Notes under the pieces: model-generated
The model's database searches: none
Told to the model about the DNA's origin: nothing
Seen by the model: only the letters and a program-made list of their open reading frames with translations
Shown here: piece by piece, positions 48,401-62,292 of the stretch
Position numbering within the stretch: position 1 is the first letter of the stretch
Layout: every line of letters starts with the position of its first letter
Program-made: the position numbers and the translations under genes
Assembly: GCA_905250115.1 (NCBI GenBank)
Contig: CAJNOI010000078.1
Location: forward strand, 285,813 to 349,812
Length of the DNA stretch: 64,000 nucleotides
Direction: 5' to 3'
DNA from: Adineta steineri
Lineage: Eukaryota; Rotifera; Eurotatoria; Adinetida; Adinetidae

Positions 48401-51400
48401 AAAAGAAATAATAGATTATATTTTACTTGTTTCATCAGCAAATTTAACTGTATTCATTGAACGAGGTGATGGTGGTGGTTCTAATGATCCATGTCTTTGA
48501 TTAAAATGATGGCTGTTATTATTACTATTATTATTATTATTTAATCTTAGTAAGAGTTTATATTCTGTAACATAATCTGCTAATGCAAATGTAAATGCTT
48601 GTAATAATGTATTTGACATTGCAGTTGGATCAATTTCTGGTTGACTACCACGTGCCCAAACATGACAACGAAGAATATTTTCAGGTGAATCTATTTCAAG
48701 AAAAAAACTTTTATACATAATCGATACTTTCTCTAATCTATTATTTAGAGCTAATTATTAGTTTATCAATAAAACAAGAATAGAAGTATTAATTCCTTAA
48801 AAATTTCAAGTAATCGAAATTCAAGAAGACAATAAGTAAAATATTTTTTCTGTCAATGGGTAGTAAATAAGGAATATCTTAAATTTTTATGGAATCATTT
48901 ACATAAAAAAGAGCGAAATATTATTGTCTTACAATCAAATAACAGTATCTGTACAAAGAGAATATAGTTAAATTCAAAAACAAACTTCAATTTCTTTGTT
49001 TCATGTAAAGAAATATTCTAATTAAAAAAATAAAATTTTACTAACTATCTTCACTTGTTGAAGAAGAAGATTTTGTTTCTTCAATACGAATTAAATCAAT
49101 AAGTGATTCAACAGTTAATTCATCAGATAAATCTTCTGTTGATAAAGGACTCGGGCGATTACTTGAATTTAATACATGTAATTCAATCCAGGCAAGACCT
49201 AAAACAAATCAAATAAATTTATTCTTATTTTTTCTTTATAATATACCTGGTCGTGGAATTCGAATATTAAAATTACGATTATAAACAATTAATGTTTGTC
49301 CATGATAATCTTTGATAATATCCTAATTTAATATTATAAAAATAGTCATATATTATTAAATTAGATTTACTTTAAGATCTTTAGCAAGTACAGGTAAAAG
49401 AAGTGGTTGATGAAATGTATTTGTTTTGACATAACGTCGAAAATAATATAGAAAATCACTTGTATTAATTAATGGTGAAATTTTATATTCAAATATATGT
49501 TTTGGTTCACTATCAATTGGTCGAATAAACTAATTTATGAAACGAAAAAAGTGGATTTATTGAATTAGATACATTTTTTTCTTACAGTAACATCATCAGG
49601 ATTTAAACGTGTCATTGCAAAATGATATAAAGCATTGACAAGTTCTTTAACAACTTCATCTTCTAATCGAGTGACAATAGATTGAATAAGATTACTTTTT
49701 ACAGTTTCGAATTGAGGATCATTTGCTATTAGAAAATGAAAATATTTAATAATAGAAATTGAAATAAAATACAAACTTACTTGCTGATTTTAATCCATAA
49801 AGCATGACATGAACAGAAAATGTTCCCTAATAAAAATTATAATTTTATTTGATTAGAAAAATAATTATGTAGCATGTCTAAGAAGTCGATAGTACAAAGT
49901 GAATATCTCTATTGTATTTGATTTCTTTTCTGAGAATAAAGTACAGTTTTGTTATTCATGTGAATAGCTCTTATATGTTCTCATTTGGTGTATCCATTTC
50001 AAAGAGGATATCGGGTGTAATGAACTCCTACGGTTACAGCATGAAAGAGATATTCAATTTTAAGTGCCTCTTTTGTGACTTACGAGACATCTTATATATT
50101 AAGAAATCTCAAGTTATACATGTGTAATTGAGCGTATATACTTAATCATAATATGTTATCTAAACATAGTCAATCAAATTTATAATTCCCTTTTTACATC
50201 TCTATTAGTCTTTACTAAACCCTTCCCCCGAAATAGTAGGCCCTTTGGAGCAAACAACGCCTTAGAGGGGTAGAGGAACTCTTCCACAAAAAAAGTGCGA
50301 GTTGCGAAACCATAATAGAAGATCTCCGGCTCTTTTATTATGAGAGGAGGGGACTTAAAATGTTTTAAGCAATGCATTTAATTACTACGTACGATATAAC
50401 AATCTATCGAAAAAAATCAATCTAGGAATCACGTTGATTGGAAATTATTTTAAGATTCAATGATTTGTGTTATATTAGACAGACTTTTATAAATGTAGAA
50501 TTAAAAGAAAAAGAATATTTACTGAATCATGACGTTGACGATTTTTCATTGAATTATTCAATGATGAATTACTATTATTATGAGTAATTTGTGGTGATGG
50601 CATTTCACAATATTGATGATGATTTTCACTAAGTAATAATGTATCATCAACCAAACCAGGTATTGATGGTGGATGAATATCTTCTCGAAATCGCATATAA
50701 TAATCATTACTTTTACCACAATAGACAAATAAATTTTTTCTATTGTGTACAGCTAACGAACTAAAATGTGTTGTTAATTCGCGTAAAAGTGAACCTAAAA
50801 AATTCCTTTCAACATATGATTTTAAAATAAAAATCTAATTTTTTACCTGGATGATAACCAGATGATGGTTTTAAACTCGGTGGTGCATGAATATGTGGAC
50901 GAAGACGAAAATGTAAAGGAAATGAATGTGTCCATAATTCATCACAAGCAAACTTAATTAAAAATATTTTATATGAAGTAAGAAAATAAAAAACTTACTG
51001 TGCCGGGTGGTATACTTAAATTAGCTGTCAATACAGGTGCATCAGCATCAAGACTTGTATCATCATTCTCACCAGGTGGTACTAATAATGAATTACATAA
51101 ACGAGAATTTGCTAAATTGCTTAATAATAATTTCTATAGATAAAAAATAATATTTATATATCTAAGAAAGAAAAAGAAAATTCGAACTTGATTAATTGTA
51201 CGACATAAACGATTAAATTCATTGATTAATTCTTCTAATATTGCTTGAGCTTCACATGATTTTTGCATTGTATCAGATGATGAACTAGAATAATATCAAG
51301 AAAATATTTTTTTAGTAAATGTTTTGCTTTATTTACCCGCAGTATAAATAAAATTTAACTTCAAGTAAATCAACTTGAGATGATGTTTTTACTTTTCGTT

Positions 51401-54400
51401 CAATAAAAAGCCAAAATGATGGTTTAACATAATCATCAAGTTCATCTTCGATAGATTTTCTATCATCATCATCATCGTCACCAATCATTGAACCATCCGA
51501 ACCTAAACTATCTTCATTAGCCATCGATGCTTGATCATCATTTGAAGTAGTTGATAAAGCTGTTTTTGTTTTTTGTTTCAAAAAGATATTCTCTATATTA
51601 TCAGAAATCAATTCATTTCTACCTGATATTCGTCGTAGATGAATATCGTCGAAATTTTGATGTATTGGCTCAAGTAAAACAAAATAGTTTCCACAATTTG
51701 TTAGAATATATTTCTCTCGAATACGAATACGTTGTAATTCCTAATTTAAAGAAAAGTAAATTAAAATAAATATTGAAATTAATTTTTACTTCGAAAAATG
51801 GTGTCATTGATTTATCAATTCCAAGTACAAACATAAGATCAATTGAACGACAAAGACAATTCGATTTATTAATATTCACAGAACTTTGTACATGTTCAAT
51901 AACATTTTCAATAAGTTTTCTATCAAGTGAACGACGAGTAAAATATGTTGAAAGTTGTTCATCGCGTAAAAGCCATTCAATCTTAAATTAAAACAATTTC
52001 AATTCTTCAATGAATTTATATATAAACAGAAGTTTCTCAGATCAAATCAAAGTGAGGAATGAAAAGGATTACTACACAATTATCAGTTGATAAAATCTGC
52101 CTTAGGTTATTACACTAGAGAATTCTGATCATTCATTTTGAAATTTAAATCTAATCGAAAGAAAATATCGTAGCATCGTCGAATATAATACATTTCCTTG
52201 AACATAAATGAAACTAATGCAAACTTTTACTGTCTAACATAATTGTGATTGCTATAACAATTTCATTAGTCCCAGCAGTGTTTTATCCAGCTTTTTTCGT
52301 CCGAGAGTTCAAAACTAATTGCTGAGGAGGCAAAAACCTATTTTTCAGGAGGAATAATGTAGTTTTATGCGAAAAAAGCACAATTCTTCTGAATTCCGGG
52401 AGGACCAGCGTAGCCTCTGAGGGGGGCAAAAAGCTCCTTGCCCTCCCGCTGGATAAAATACTGAGTCCCAGTCGACTTTTTTTCCAAGACTCAAGTTTCT
52501 TCTAAGTCAAAAAACTAAAGGCATCAACAAGCGTTTAGAAATCGAACTATTTCATAGTCTAAAATAAGCCAAATAAGTTGTTATAGAGTAAACTATCTGA
52601 TCATGAATTGATTAAAACAAGTTATTATCAAACCTCTCGTCGACATGATAAAATTGCTTGTCTTTGTGCATCAGATAATCGAAGTTTATCCAATGGATTT
52701 CTAAATTATAGGTCAAAATCTAAATAAATTCAATATTCTTTTAAAATGATTTACTTATTCAATTCTCCAGCCATTGTTGTTCCTGTACAAGTACTTATAT
52801 TCTCTACTGCATCAAGTCCATTCATTTCATGAAATCTTTTTGCTGATACAAATGGATGATTAAATATAGGTGTATTTGCTACAATACTACCCATGCTACT
52901 TATACCTTGTGTATCAATATCTTCACGTCCAAATGTTAAACAAATTAAACCAAATGAAACACGTAAACTTTCATAATCTAATTTTGTTTCATTTGGCTTT
53001 GGAATTAAATTACCTTTCAAGAAAAAACAAGAATTTCATTTTTATTTGATTATTCTTTTCTTTCTCTTACTTATACAAACTGGAATTGTTTTAACTGGTG
53101 TATTATAATCGTGATCTTTCATAACTAATCGACAATCAAAACAAATAAATAATGGTAAAACTTCTCCACGACAACACAATTCTCTCGAAGGATTTGATAA
53201 TGAACTTGATGATTCATTTGAACGACGACGTGTTGTTGTTAATTGTAATTCTGGATCTTCATCATCATTATTATCATGAATATAAACAGTATCATTACTT
53301 CCATGATCATCATCACTACTACTTTCATGATCATGTCCATTTGTTTCATCGAATTTATATGGACCTGATGTTGATGTTATATCATTATTATTTGCTAAAC
53401 GATCTTCTATTTCAAATGAATTTCGACTTTGTCGAAAACGTTCTTCATCAGTAAAGAAATAAAAATAATCCGAATCAGGTGATACACGATGAAAAAATTT
53501 ATTTATGATTTCAAGAAATTTTTCATTTAAATATAAATTTATATGTTTTGTTGTTGGTTCACAAGGTATATCAAGTTCTAATGATCTATTAAAAATTAAA
53601 ATAAATTTTTTCTGAATTTTCGTTTAAATAATAATAATATTTTACTTTGAATTATCAATTGATAAATGTGAACACATAGCTTTAAGAAATGGTGTTAAAT
53701 TAATATCTTCATAATGTTCTTGATAGATTATAGTTAATGCGTATTCAACATCAGAACGATGTGTTGTTAAATCAAGTAGACAATTTTTATAAAAAGCTAG
53801 AATAGAAAGAATTAGCATTAAGAATAAGAATAAATGAATTTTACCAGTAGCAAAAACATAATGAAGTAAATCACGCATATTTTCAACTTGTTTATCATCA
53901 TGATTTGGTAGATCATCATCATGACGACGAGAATTATCTAATAAAATAATCATTTTATTAGAATTTAGATGTCTTCTTATTTCATACCTCTTTTTCTGGG
54001 TTTTATATTTTGTAATGTTGTTGCTCCATTTGGTAGTTCACTATCATCTTTTGGACAATCAACATAAGTATCTGCCCAAAGATTTTTTACTTGTTGTTCA
54101 TTTGATAAAAGTAATGATGATGCTAAGCGTCCTTTAGTACAACCATATAAAAATATTGGTATACGCCATTGACGTTCAACTAATTTTTTGAAATTATCGT
54201 GTGATAATAGTTGTTGTGGTGATGGTGGAATAAGATTTAATATAGGTGGAATATAAAGATGATTTGGTGGTGATATAGCAGCTGATGCTGAATAACGACG
54301 TGGTGATGATTCAATATGTGATAGATTATTTGTATCGATTGTTAATGGAGAATAGATTCGTCGATAACCAGTAGCTGCCGGTTGTGAAGATGAATGTTGT

Positions 54401-57400
54401 GAACTTTGAGATACAGTATGAATAATAGGAATCGGTGATGAAGATGATGTAATTTTGCCTTGAAGAAATCCTGGATGTGTACTATGAGGTACTAATAAAT
54501 CCGATGAAGTGAATGTATCTCGACGTTGACGACGACTACGTGTATGTTTACCTTTAAAAAGAAATAGAAATTTTATTTTCTTGAAATTACATACGAAACA
54601 ATTGACAAACCTGTGTGTTCTTCATTAGTTTTATTTTCTATATTTTCTGTTTTAGATAATAAACATGGTGGAGCACAACCAACTTGTGATTCAACATCAT
54701 CTATTAAACCATCCATCATAAATCGACAATCATCATAAATAGGTATTCCATTATCAATATGATTCAATGAATAATGAGCAATAAGATCTTGCATAAGTAT
54801 ATTTAAATCCGTATTTAATAGAAGTAAATCACGTTCAGTTTTAGGTAATAATATCATATAAACAAATTCATCACCTTCAGCACAAACAAGAAAATCCCAT
54901 TGTGGAAATAACATATCACTAAGATAACGTTCAAGATCAGTTAATATTATTGGTGTTTTTTGTTGATCATTATAATTAAGTAAATAAAGTAAATATCGAT
55001 TCTTTTTTAAACTACGTAAACCAAGTGGTAATGAATTAGTTTTCGAATTTGTTGAACGTGATAATAATGTACGTGTATATGCATTATTATTTCCATTAAT
55101 ATCAAGAAATAATTGTGGTTTACTTTCATATGTTTTAGAACGAAGACGTTCGCGAAGTACAGTAAGTAATGTTGAATTAAGACTTGTTGATGTAAGTGAA
55201 CCATCATTAGCGATATAATCATGTTTTATTTTATCATAATCTATATTTAAAAGATATTTATTTATAGAATGAAATAAAAATGTAATGTTTGTTGTTTTTT
55301 TACCATCAATAAAAGCACAAAAATCAAAATAAGTTTGATGTGAACGTCGTATAAGATTAATTGTATCTTGAATAAATGGCACGCGAACAATATCAGCTGT
55401 TAATGCTCGTGGTGCACGTAAAATAGGTCTTTTAAATAAATATTATTATAGAAATGAATGAATGTAAAAAATAAGAATATACTTTGGTAAAGATAAACTT
55501 CGTTCTTGTAAATATTTAACAAAATAAAATGAAACAATTGTATTGAAACATTCTTGATCAACTTCACCAATCTAAATAATCAATGATAACTTATTCATAT
55601 GATATTCGAGAGTTTAAAAAATTCTATTAGATTTTGTTCTATTTTTCAACATAGTATTTATAAGTATAAAAAATATTCGTAGCTTTAGAAACGGAACTAT
55701 TTAAATCGATCAATTCTTTCTTTGATCTGTGCGCTAGTTGTTCTCTAATCCAAACAAGTCTTACAATATATGAATAACTTGTCAAAACAGAGTAACATTA
55801 CAAAATTTCTTATAAAACAGATTGTAAGCGAGATTTTAAATTATATCGAATAATGTGCAAATATTTTTTATATACCGACGGTGGTAATCTTATCTAAATA
55901 TTTTTTGGATATTACTAATTCTTATTTGTTGTTAGTTAATAACGATAACTGAATGACTTAGTGAAATAATTTTGAATTAAAATATAGAAGACAATCATAA
56001 AATCAAAACAGACTAAGATATGTTACGAAGTATGTTTGATCTTTCTCTTTAACAAGTTTCGTCTCGTTCGTTTCTTTTCTTAAATATTCTTCATGAATAA
56101 TCATAAAGTGATATTCTTCTACTTTGAATAAGATATAAAATACTTTGCTTTATTTTTCGTTATCTATTCTTTTTCAATAGAATTTCCTTTCAATAATACA
56201 TCAAATAAGAAGAATTTAAATTCAATTTTATCAATATAAATATTACAATTTGCACATGGTATTTAATTACTTTATTTATAATATTCTTTTCAAAAATGAA
56301 CACAAAATAAATTTCCTTTTCTTTTATATCATACTGATATTTACATTTAAAACAATCATATGATATGATACTAAAATAAAACTGATTGATATGTATATAT
56401 ATATGTTTGAATCTTGGTGGTAATAAAAGCCATAAATGTGTATTGTTCTTCATTTATCAAAATAATGAAACCATGAATGTATCGACTAAAGAATAGCAGC
56501 TTACCTCTGCATAATAATCACTTCAATCATTATTATTATCATCAATAAAATAAGAAAGGGATGATATGAACGACTGCAAAGAAGTGGAGGAGTTGAATCT
56601 CACCAATTGCTGGTGTTCAGGGTGAGACGAACCGCTCCACTTAGTCGAGTCGAGTACGCATATAGAGTATAAAATGATCATAAATATAATATAATCGAGA
56701 AAAAAACAACAAATGGGTCTATTCGCACGCGATAAGGTCTTCTCTCTATACGATCATTATTATGATCAAGCTCAAACTTACGAACGAACGGCTGTTGTTC
56801 TCACTCAAGAACGTGAAGAGTAATCGAAAAAAAAAAGTAAAGAGAGAGAGAGAGAGAGCGAACAAGGAAGAGTTGTAACATACGTTGCTGCCTTCATTTA
56901 CAAATTTGTTCTCCCCCTTTCTTTTTTCGTTCGTCTAGATGTGCTTTTGTTTTCTCCCTGAACTTTACAGCTGTTGATAATCTGTTCGTGTATGTGTATG
57001 TGCTCGTGTAAAACGTGCTCTGTAGCGAAATTTGACTACGCATATAACACGAAGAACGATGAGGGAATTTCGAGTGGAGCGTGCAAGAAACTCAATCTGA
57101 GCTCGATTCTTTCTCTCTCTCTCTTTCTGTCTGTCTTGTTCGTTTTCGATGAATTAGGAATGGAAAGAAAAGACAAATTGTGCGTATAACATATATACAT
57201 CGTCAATATAAAAATTAGAATTTGATTTACTACTTCTCCTCCTCTTCCATCCTGAACGATGTCATGATAAGGAGAAGAGACTGTCTATTATTTGATGCCT
57301 TGAAAAAAACGAAGACGAAGAAGAAGAAGAAAAAGAAGAATAATAATAAAAAAAGAACGAAAAGTATTCTAATCGAAAAAAAGCTACTCAATAATAATGA

Positions 57401-60400
57401 CAGAAAGAGAAAAAAAGGCAACGAAGTATTAAAAGCTGATTGAATTTGAATCGTATTTGAGCTTTCGGCTTAAGTAAAGGTCGTTATATAGAATAGAAGA
57501 TGAGACTTACAATATATATATGTATACATACATAATGAATAGTTGATTATGACTAGAAACTTATTGATATGAGCTGGAAGAATATAGATCTGGCATCAGA
57601 AGACATCTATGCGAAATCCATCTTCCAGCTTATATACAACTAAGTAAAAATAAGAAATATTTGTATGATGTCGTATGTTTGACGAAAAATGAGTATATGA
57701 AAATTTGCTTGATGTAAACTGCTCATTTTATATACGAAATGAAACGAGATGATAAGGGAGAGAGAGAAAAAAAAGAGAGTCAAATATGTTCTTCGGTATG
57801 CGTATTGGTCGAAAAATTCTTCTTTACGTTTTTTTTTTCGTTAATGCAAACACTGTTATCCGTTTTCGTTATGTTGACATACCTTTAAAGACAAGAAAAA
57901 AAAGCGCGTTGACGACAAATGTCTTATCCAAGAAATTAGAGATAAAACTCGAAATTCAAGTATGTTCTATTCTTACTAACTGGGCAACCTTCTTCTTCTT
58001 CTTTTTTTATCTCTGAAGCGAAGAGTGTACAACAAAGATGATGATGATGATAATAATAATGATGAAGTTTAAGAAATCTTCTTCTTCTTCGGTTTTTTTT
58101 TCTTGTTCGAAATCGAACATTTTTGATAAAATAGATTTAAATCCGTTTAGTTTCAATAATCAACAATTGATATGAACTATCTTGAATGTTTGATGTATTA
58201 GAAAGGAAAAAAAATTTCTCACATACGTAAGAGATAAAGTTTATATAGTGTATTCACTTTCATTAATGAGAAAGATGAAAAATATTTAGTTACATCATAT
58301 TAACTTTAGACGTTCTATATTGATGATTTAGAAGAAAAAAATGATAATCATTTTTCTTTTCAAGTACTTTTACTTCTGATATCTACCGTTTATTAAGTAA
58401 ACATTCATGTACTTGTCTTTTATATGTTGTTTAAAGTTACTATACAAAAAAAGACTGATGATTGACATGTTCACTCTTGAGATTACTTTAAGAGAGATGA
58501 AATAGATTTTTGATTTCTTACATACAACAATGATTGATTTCAATTTGTCTGATTAGACATTAAAAACAAAACATACCGAAATTTGAAAACTAACCTTATC
58601 CACAATTTGTTTATAAGTACAATGATTAAGAAATTCAAGTTCAGAACAACTGGTATCAACAAAACCATCTTGAGGTTCAATCCAACATTGAGTTAGAAAA
58701 TAATAACATGTTGGTTGATCACAATAGATATTTGATGAACGTCGTAATGACATCGAACGAGTATCTCGCGATGCACTTCTATTAGAAAAAATAAATTTGA
58801 TTAACAAAAAGTCTTGTAAAATATCCTTACGTATCAGTTAAACGACCACATTCAACTGGATAAACTCTATATTGTATAAGACAAGTTCGTGCTCTTTCAT
58901 CTGGATAAAAATTTATATCAGAATTTAATCGAACTATATCTTTCGAATATTCTTCTTTTGGTGTCTAAAAATTTAAAATTTATTTCAATAAATAAAATAT
59001 TCAAATTCATACATTCATTTTAACTTCAAGAACAAGATTATGAATATTATTATGTGATATAGCAAAATGAAAACCTTCTTGAAGTCGTCGTCTAAATATA
59101 TACAAATATTTCATTAGTATATTTTATAGATATATGGATAATCTACCTTATGAAGGTATCAAGAATAATATCTGCTATTCGTTTAGGAATATTTGATGAA
59201 TGTTTAATACTTTCAAATGAACGTACAAATGTACGTATGTAGAAAAATTTCGAAAGTGCTTGTCGTTTTGAATCTAATTCTGTTCGATTTTTTTGTTGAA
59301 TATCATCATCATCTGGTTTTTGAATGCCAAGTGATTCATATGGAAATGGATCTGGTCTATAAAAACGAAATCGGAAATTATTTTTGCCTTCTTAGACTAA
59401 TCAATTACTTGAGCATTAATCGTTCGATATTTTTATTTAAGACAACACAGCATGGAGATGATGATCGTTGTTGAATTGCAAGTGATGATGGTGGTATTGT
59501 TCGTTGACTATTTATTGAAACGGGTGTTGATGTTTGTTGTTTACGATTATTATCATTTAAATTTCCTGATTTCATACGTGAACGTGGACGAAGATGAATA
59601 AGATTATGTCGAAAATCTTCAATTATCTGTATAGAAGTAAAAAAAACGTATAACTTCCTTTTTCTTTTATTTTGTTATTACTTTATGTCGTTCAACAGTT
59701 GTTGCATTCGATTGAAAAGCAAATTTTAAATAGAGTAATGGTGGTTGTCCCATAATACGTAATAACATAAAACTATAGGGAATATTTTCATTATCTTCAC
59801 GTATTAAAAATTTAATATAAGCTTGACCATCAAGCAAAACAAACGAAAAATATTCGGATAAAAATAATTCAAAATCATTTTTTGCTAAACGACATGAAAC
59901 AGTGGAATATTGTTGATTATGTGATTGAGATAAATGATTATTCATAAGAAATAATGAATTAGATAGTGGATCATTTACTAAAATTATTGTTAAATTATGT
60001 GTATACATAAAACGTTGCCTAAAAAAATTAAAGGTAAAAAAAAGAAATATGACAAAATTTTCTGTGTACCATAATGATCCATCAAGAATGACAATTGGAC
60101 GCCAGAAATCGGCAAATGCTTGAAGATCCGGGTCTCTAAAATAAAAATAAATGATCTTTTTTTTGTAAAGAATAATTTCATCTTACTTGACATTTAAGAA
60201 TGCTTGTAAATCATTTTGTGTTAAATAAAAAATAGGTTTTCCACGTTTAATTGTTTCCGGGATACGATAATATGATGCATTTTGAGCAAATGTGTTAATT
60301 AATGTTAAATGTCGATCGGTAACAGAGACACTAAAAATAAAATTTAGAAATTTGTCTTTCTCAAAAAATGAAATCCTACGTTTGTATAACATCATTATAA

Positions 60401-62292
60401 CGACGAACAAGATTATTACGAATAGCATTAGCTACTTTTGATGTTTGATTATAAGATAATTGATTTAATTCTTGTAGGAAATAAATTGGTGCTTCTTTAT
60501 AAACTCGAATATCCGTTCTTATACTCTTTTCAAGTGGCCAAACTGAACGTGCTATATATTTTATTTGAATATCATAACGCCAAGGTAATACGAGATGAAC
60601 CTCAATTTCATCTAAACGAAGAAATTTATAAGAAAATATTTAAAAACAAAGAAGAATATTAAAACCTTTATGAATTTGAACACGTTTAACTGTATAACCT
60701 TCACGTAAACGTAATGAAAGAACATTTTCTAATGATGTTCGAAGAACTGATTGATTAACTAATTTAGATGATATTGGTAAACTTATTGCATTCGATTTAC
60801 TACAAACAAAAAAACGAAATTAATATTTAATTGTAATACTTATATACCTATTTCGTGTATCTCCATCATCAGTACTAAATGATCTAGTTGATGAACGTTT
60901 TGATGACGATGATGATGATGTATTATATTCTTCAACAGCTTTATGAAAACCTAATTGTGAATAAATAATGTTTTTTTTATCATATAGATAAGAATATTTA
61001 AAATTTACCCCATGATAAGAGTTCATTTTGAAATCCATTTAATTTTTTACAAACATTTAATATTTCAGCACCATTAGAAAATAAACGTGTTAATAATGTT
61101 GATCCACTACCTATATGATCAACATCAAAATGTATGAATGAACCAAATGTTGATAGACTAATAAATTTTAATAATTCTTCATTAGGTACATGTCCTAAAC
61201 TAGCTATTGGTGGTTTTAATGTTTTATTATCTGTTGTTTGTTGTCGATTATTATTAGTTGAACCAATTTGAACAAATGAACAACTTATTATACGTGCTCG
61301 AATTTGTCTCATTACAGCTTCGAATGCTGCTAAATTTGGTACATCAAGAATACCATCAGTTATAATTACTAATGCTGCTGTTGATTCTTCAGGCATTAAT
61401 TGTAAAGCAGTTATACCATAACTGAGCATATTTATTATAGCACATGATGATTCACTATTTGAATACATTGTATTTAGCTAAAAAAAGGAAATATTATTAT
61501 TATTTATTAAATAATAAGAATTTTACATGTGAATTAAGATTATCATCTGAATCCATTGTAGATGATGTTGAATGTGTAGTAAATGGTTGACCAATACTCA
61601 TAACATTATGTAGAAGATCAGTAGCATCTTTTAAATTACTTGCAATATCACGACAAACATTTTGTAATGTTGACCAAGTTAATCGGTAACCTTGTAAAAG
61701 AAGAAAATAAAAATAAAGATTATCTGATTGTACTTTCTGTTTACCATGAATAAGTACTTGATGACTTGGTGTACGATGTAATGGAAAATAGACGTACACT
61801 GATATATCTATTTCTGGCTGAAATTTTAATTCGCAACCTGGAAATGTAAATGTTTTTGCAAGAGAAAACAAAAGTATACATAAACAATTTGTTAATGATT
61901 CTAAATAAATATGACCACCATCATTAGATACTGATGCACATGAATCAGTCATATCAAGAATAAAAGCAAATTTATAACGTGTTGTAAAATAAGAAAAACG
62001 TGTTGAATTTGTACAAGTAATAGTTGATGATGATGTTATTGGTGTACCATCATGTTCTAAAGCTGAAACAAGGACAATTTCATCGGATGATTGTGTCTAA
62101 AAATAGAAAATTTTATAAATAATAATGGTAATTTAATTAACGAACGATTTCTTCTGATGTTAGAATGCGAACTCGATTTGATGACGATGCAGCAATTTGT
62201 TGAAATTGCCAAAGTGCTCGAGTATTTCGTGAAACTCGATAGTTTCGACGAAGAAAAGCAAATACTTGACTGGCATGAATTGGAGTTTCCAT
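42440..62292 (-). CDS. SZT2: SZT2, KICSTOR complex subunit
   Basis: The largest gene, with roughly 45-50 exons over 19.9 kb. The start at 62292 encodes METPIHASQVFAFLRRNYRVSRNTRALW, like the N-terminus of animal SZT2. Further landmarks are ELKFQPEIDISVYVYF...SHQVLIHG, ALQLMPEESTAALVIITDG, GHVPNEELLKFISLSTFGSF, YSTVSCRLAKNDFELFLSE...FSFVLLDGQAYIKFL, CWIEPQDGFV, EDINLTPFLKAMCSHL, FYYFFTDEE-like text, KPSFWLFIERKVK, NLFVYCGKSNDYYMR, VVKELVNALYHFAMTRLNPDDV and a C-terminus ending TFTQKISYFLWECLI. SZT2 scaffolds KICSTOR, which brings GATOR1 to lysosomes and represses mTORC1 when amino acids are low. Exon boundaries were placed by eye and not all are certain. Introns hold two hAT-like MITEs, a 0.44-kb palindrome and a 3-kb intron with hairpins. 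Confidence 0.93.
45651..46094. mobile_element. Large palindromic foldback element in an SZT2 intron
   Basis: The left arm (45651 to about 45838) and the right arm (about 45905-46094) are inverted copies of roughly 188 bp. Matching pairs include ACTGAGATAT and its complement, and AGATTATCTCCGAGATA and its complement. A 65-bp spacer separates them. The intron (45531-46428) is 898 bp. Similarity fades outside the arms and I could not define a target duplication, so the exact ends and superfamily are open. There is no coding capacity. A foldback MITE is the best reading. Confidence 0.78.
47277..47430. mobile_element. hAT-like MITE (154 bp) in an SZT2 intron
   Basis: Ends are TAGGCATGTACCGAG on the left and TAGGGATGTACCGAG when the right end is read inward. 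Flanks ACATTTAT (47269-47276) and ACACTTAT (47431-47438) match at 7 of 8 positions. The interior is GC-rich and palindromic, with a short GGCTCGA tandem repeat. It shares the TAGG start with the elements at 8153 and 19755, but its interior is different. No coding capacity. Confidence 0.88.
50190..50390. repeat. Possible decayed insertion in an SZT2 intron
   Basis: A GC-richer block with CCCTTCCCCCG near the left and GAGGAGGGGAC near the right sits in an intron of about 690 bp. The two ends are only loosely complementary and I see no target duplication. It may be an old MITE or chance. Confidence 0.35.
52276..52463. mobile_element. hAT-like MITE (188 bp) in an SZT2 intron
   Basis: Ends are CAGTGTTTTATCCAGC on the left and CAGTATTTTATCCAGC when the right end is read inward, with one mismatch in 16. 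A perfect 8-bp duplication, AGTCCCAG, flanks it (52268-52275 and 52464-52471). The interior has G-rich and C-rich stretches and no coding capacity. It shares the CAGT start with the element at 10241 in the kinase gene. The perfect duplication suggests a fairly recent insertion. Confidence 0.92.
56571..56647. ncRNA. Candidate hairpin RNA (pre-miRNA-like), strand unknown
   Basis: An imperfect stem of about 77 nt. CGACT pairs with AGTCG, AAGTGGAG with CTCCACTT, GTT with AAC and TCTCACC with GGTGAGA, closing on a small loop with CTG/CAG. There is one six-base bulge and two small internal loops. It is clearly GC-richer than the intron around it. A microRNA precursor is possible, but a diverged short MITE would look similar. 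Confidence 0.35.
57569..57633. ncRNA. Second candidate hairpin in the same intron
   Basis: A 12-bp stem (GAGCTGGAAGA region with TCTTCCAGCTT) is followed by ATAGAT pairing with ATCTAT and a loop of about 15 nt. The internal loop is uneven (2 against 10 bases), which is less typical of a microRNA precursor. The perfect 10-base core AGCTGGAAGA/TCTTCCAGCT is unlikely by chance in such AT-rich sequence. Confidence 0.35.

Larger units (their letters stand above)
55572..58594 (-). other. 3-kb SZT2 intron containing hairpins and simple repeats
   Basis: The donor side (exon ending TYKQIVDK at 58595) and acceptor side (exon starting IGEVDQECF at 55571) are in consistent phase, so this 3,023-bp stretch reads as one intron. 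It is some fifty times longer than its neighbours. It holds an AG repeat (about 56840-56862), purine-rich tracts around 57300-57420 and two long hairpins annotated separately. Open frames inside it are low complexity and not credible genes. It could hide a nested non-coding gene or an internal promoter. Confidence 0.65.

Noticed and set aside
56974..57443. Frames in the long SZT2 intron, including Lys-rich and Phe-rich ones on opposite strands
   Set aside because: They are translations of purine/pyrimidine tracts, so not a nested protein gene.
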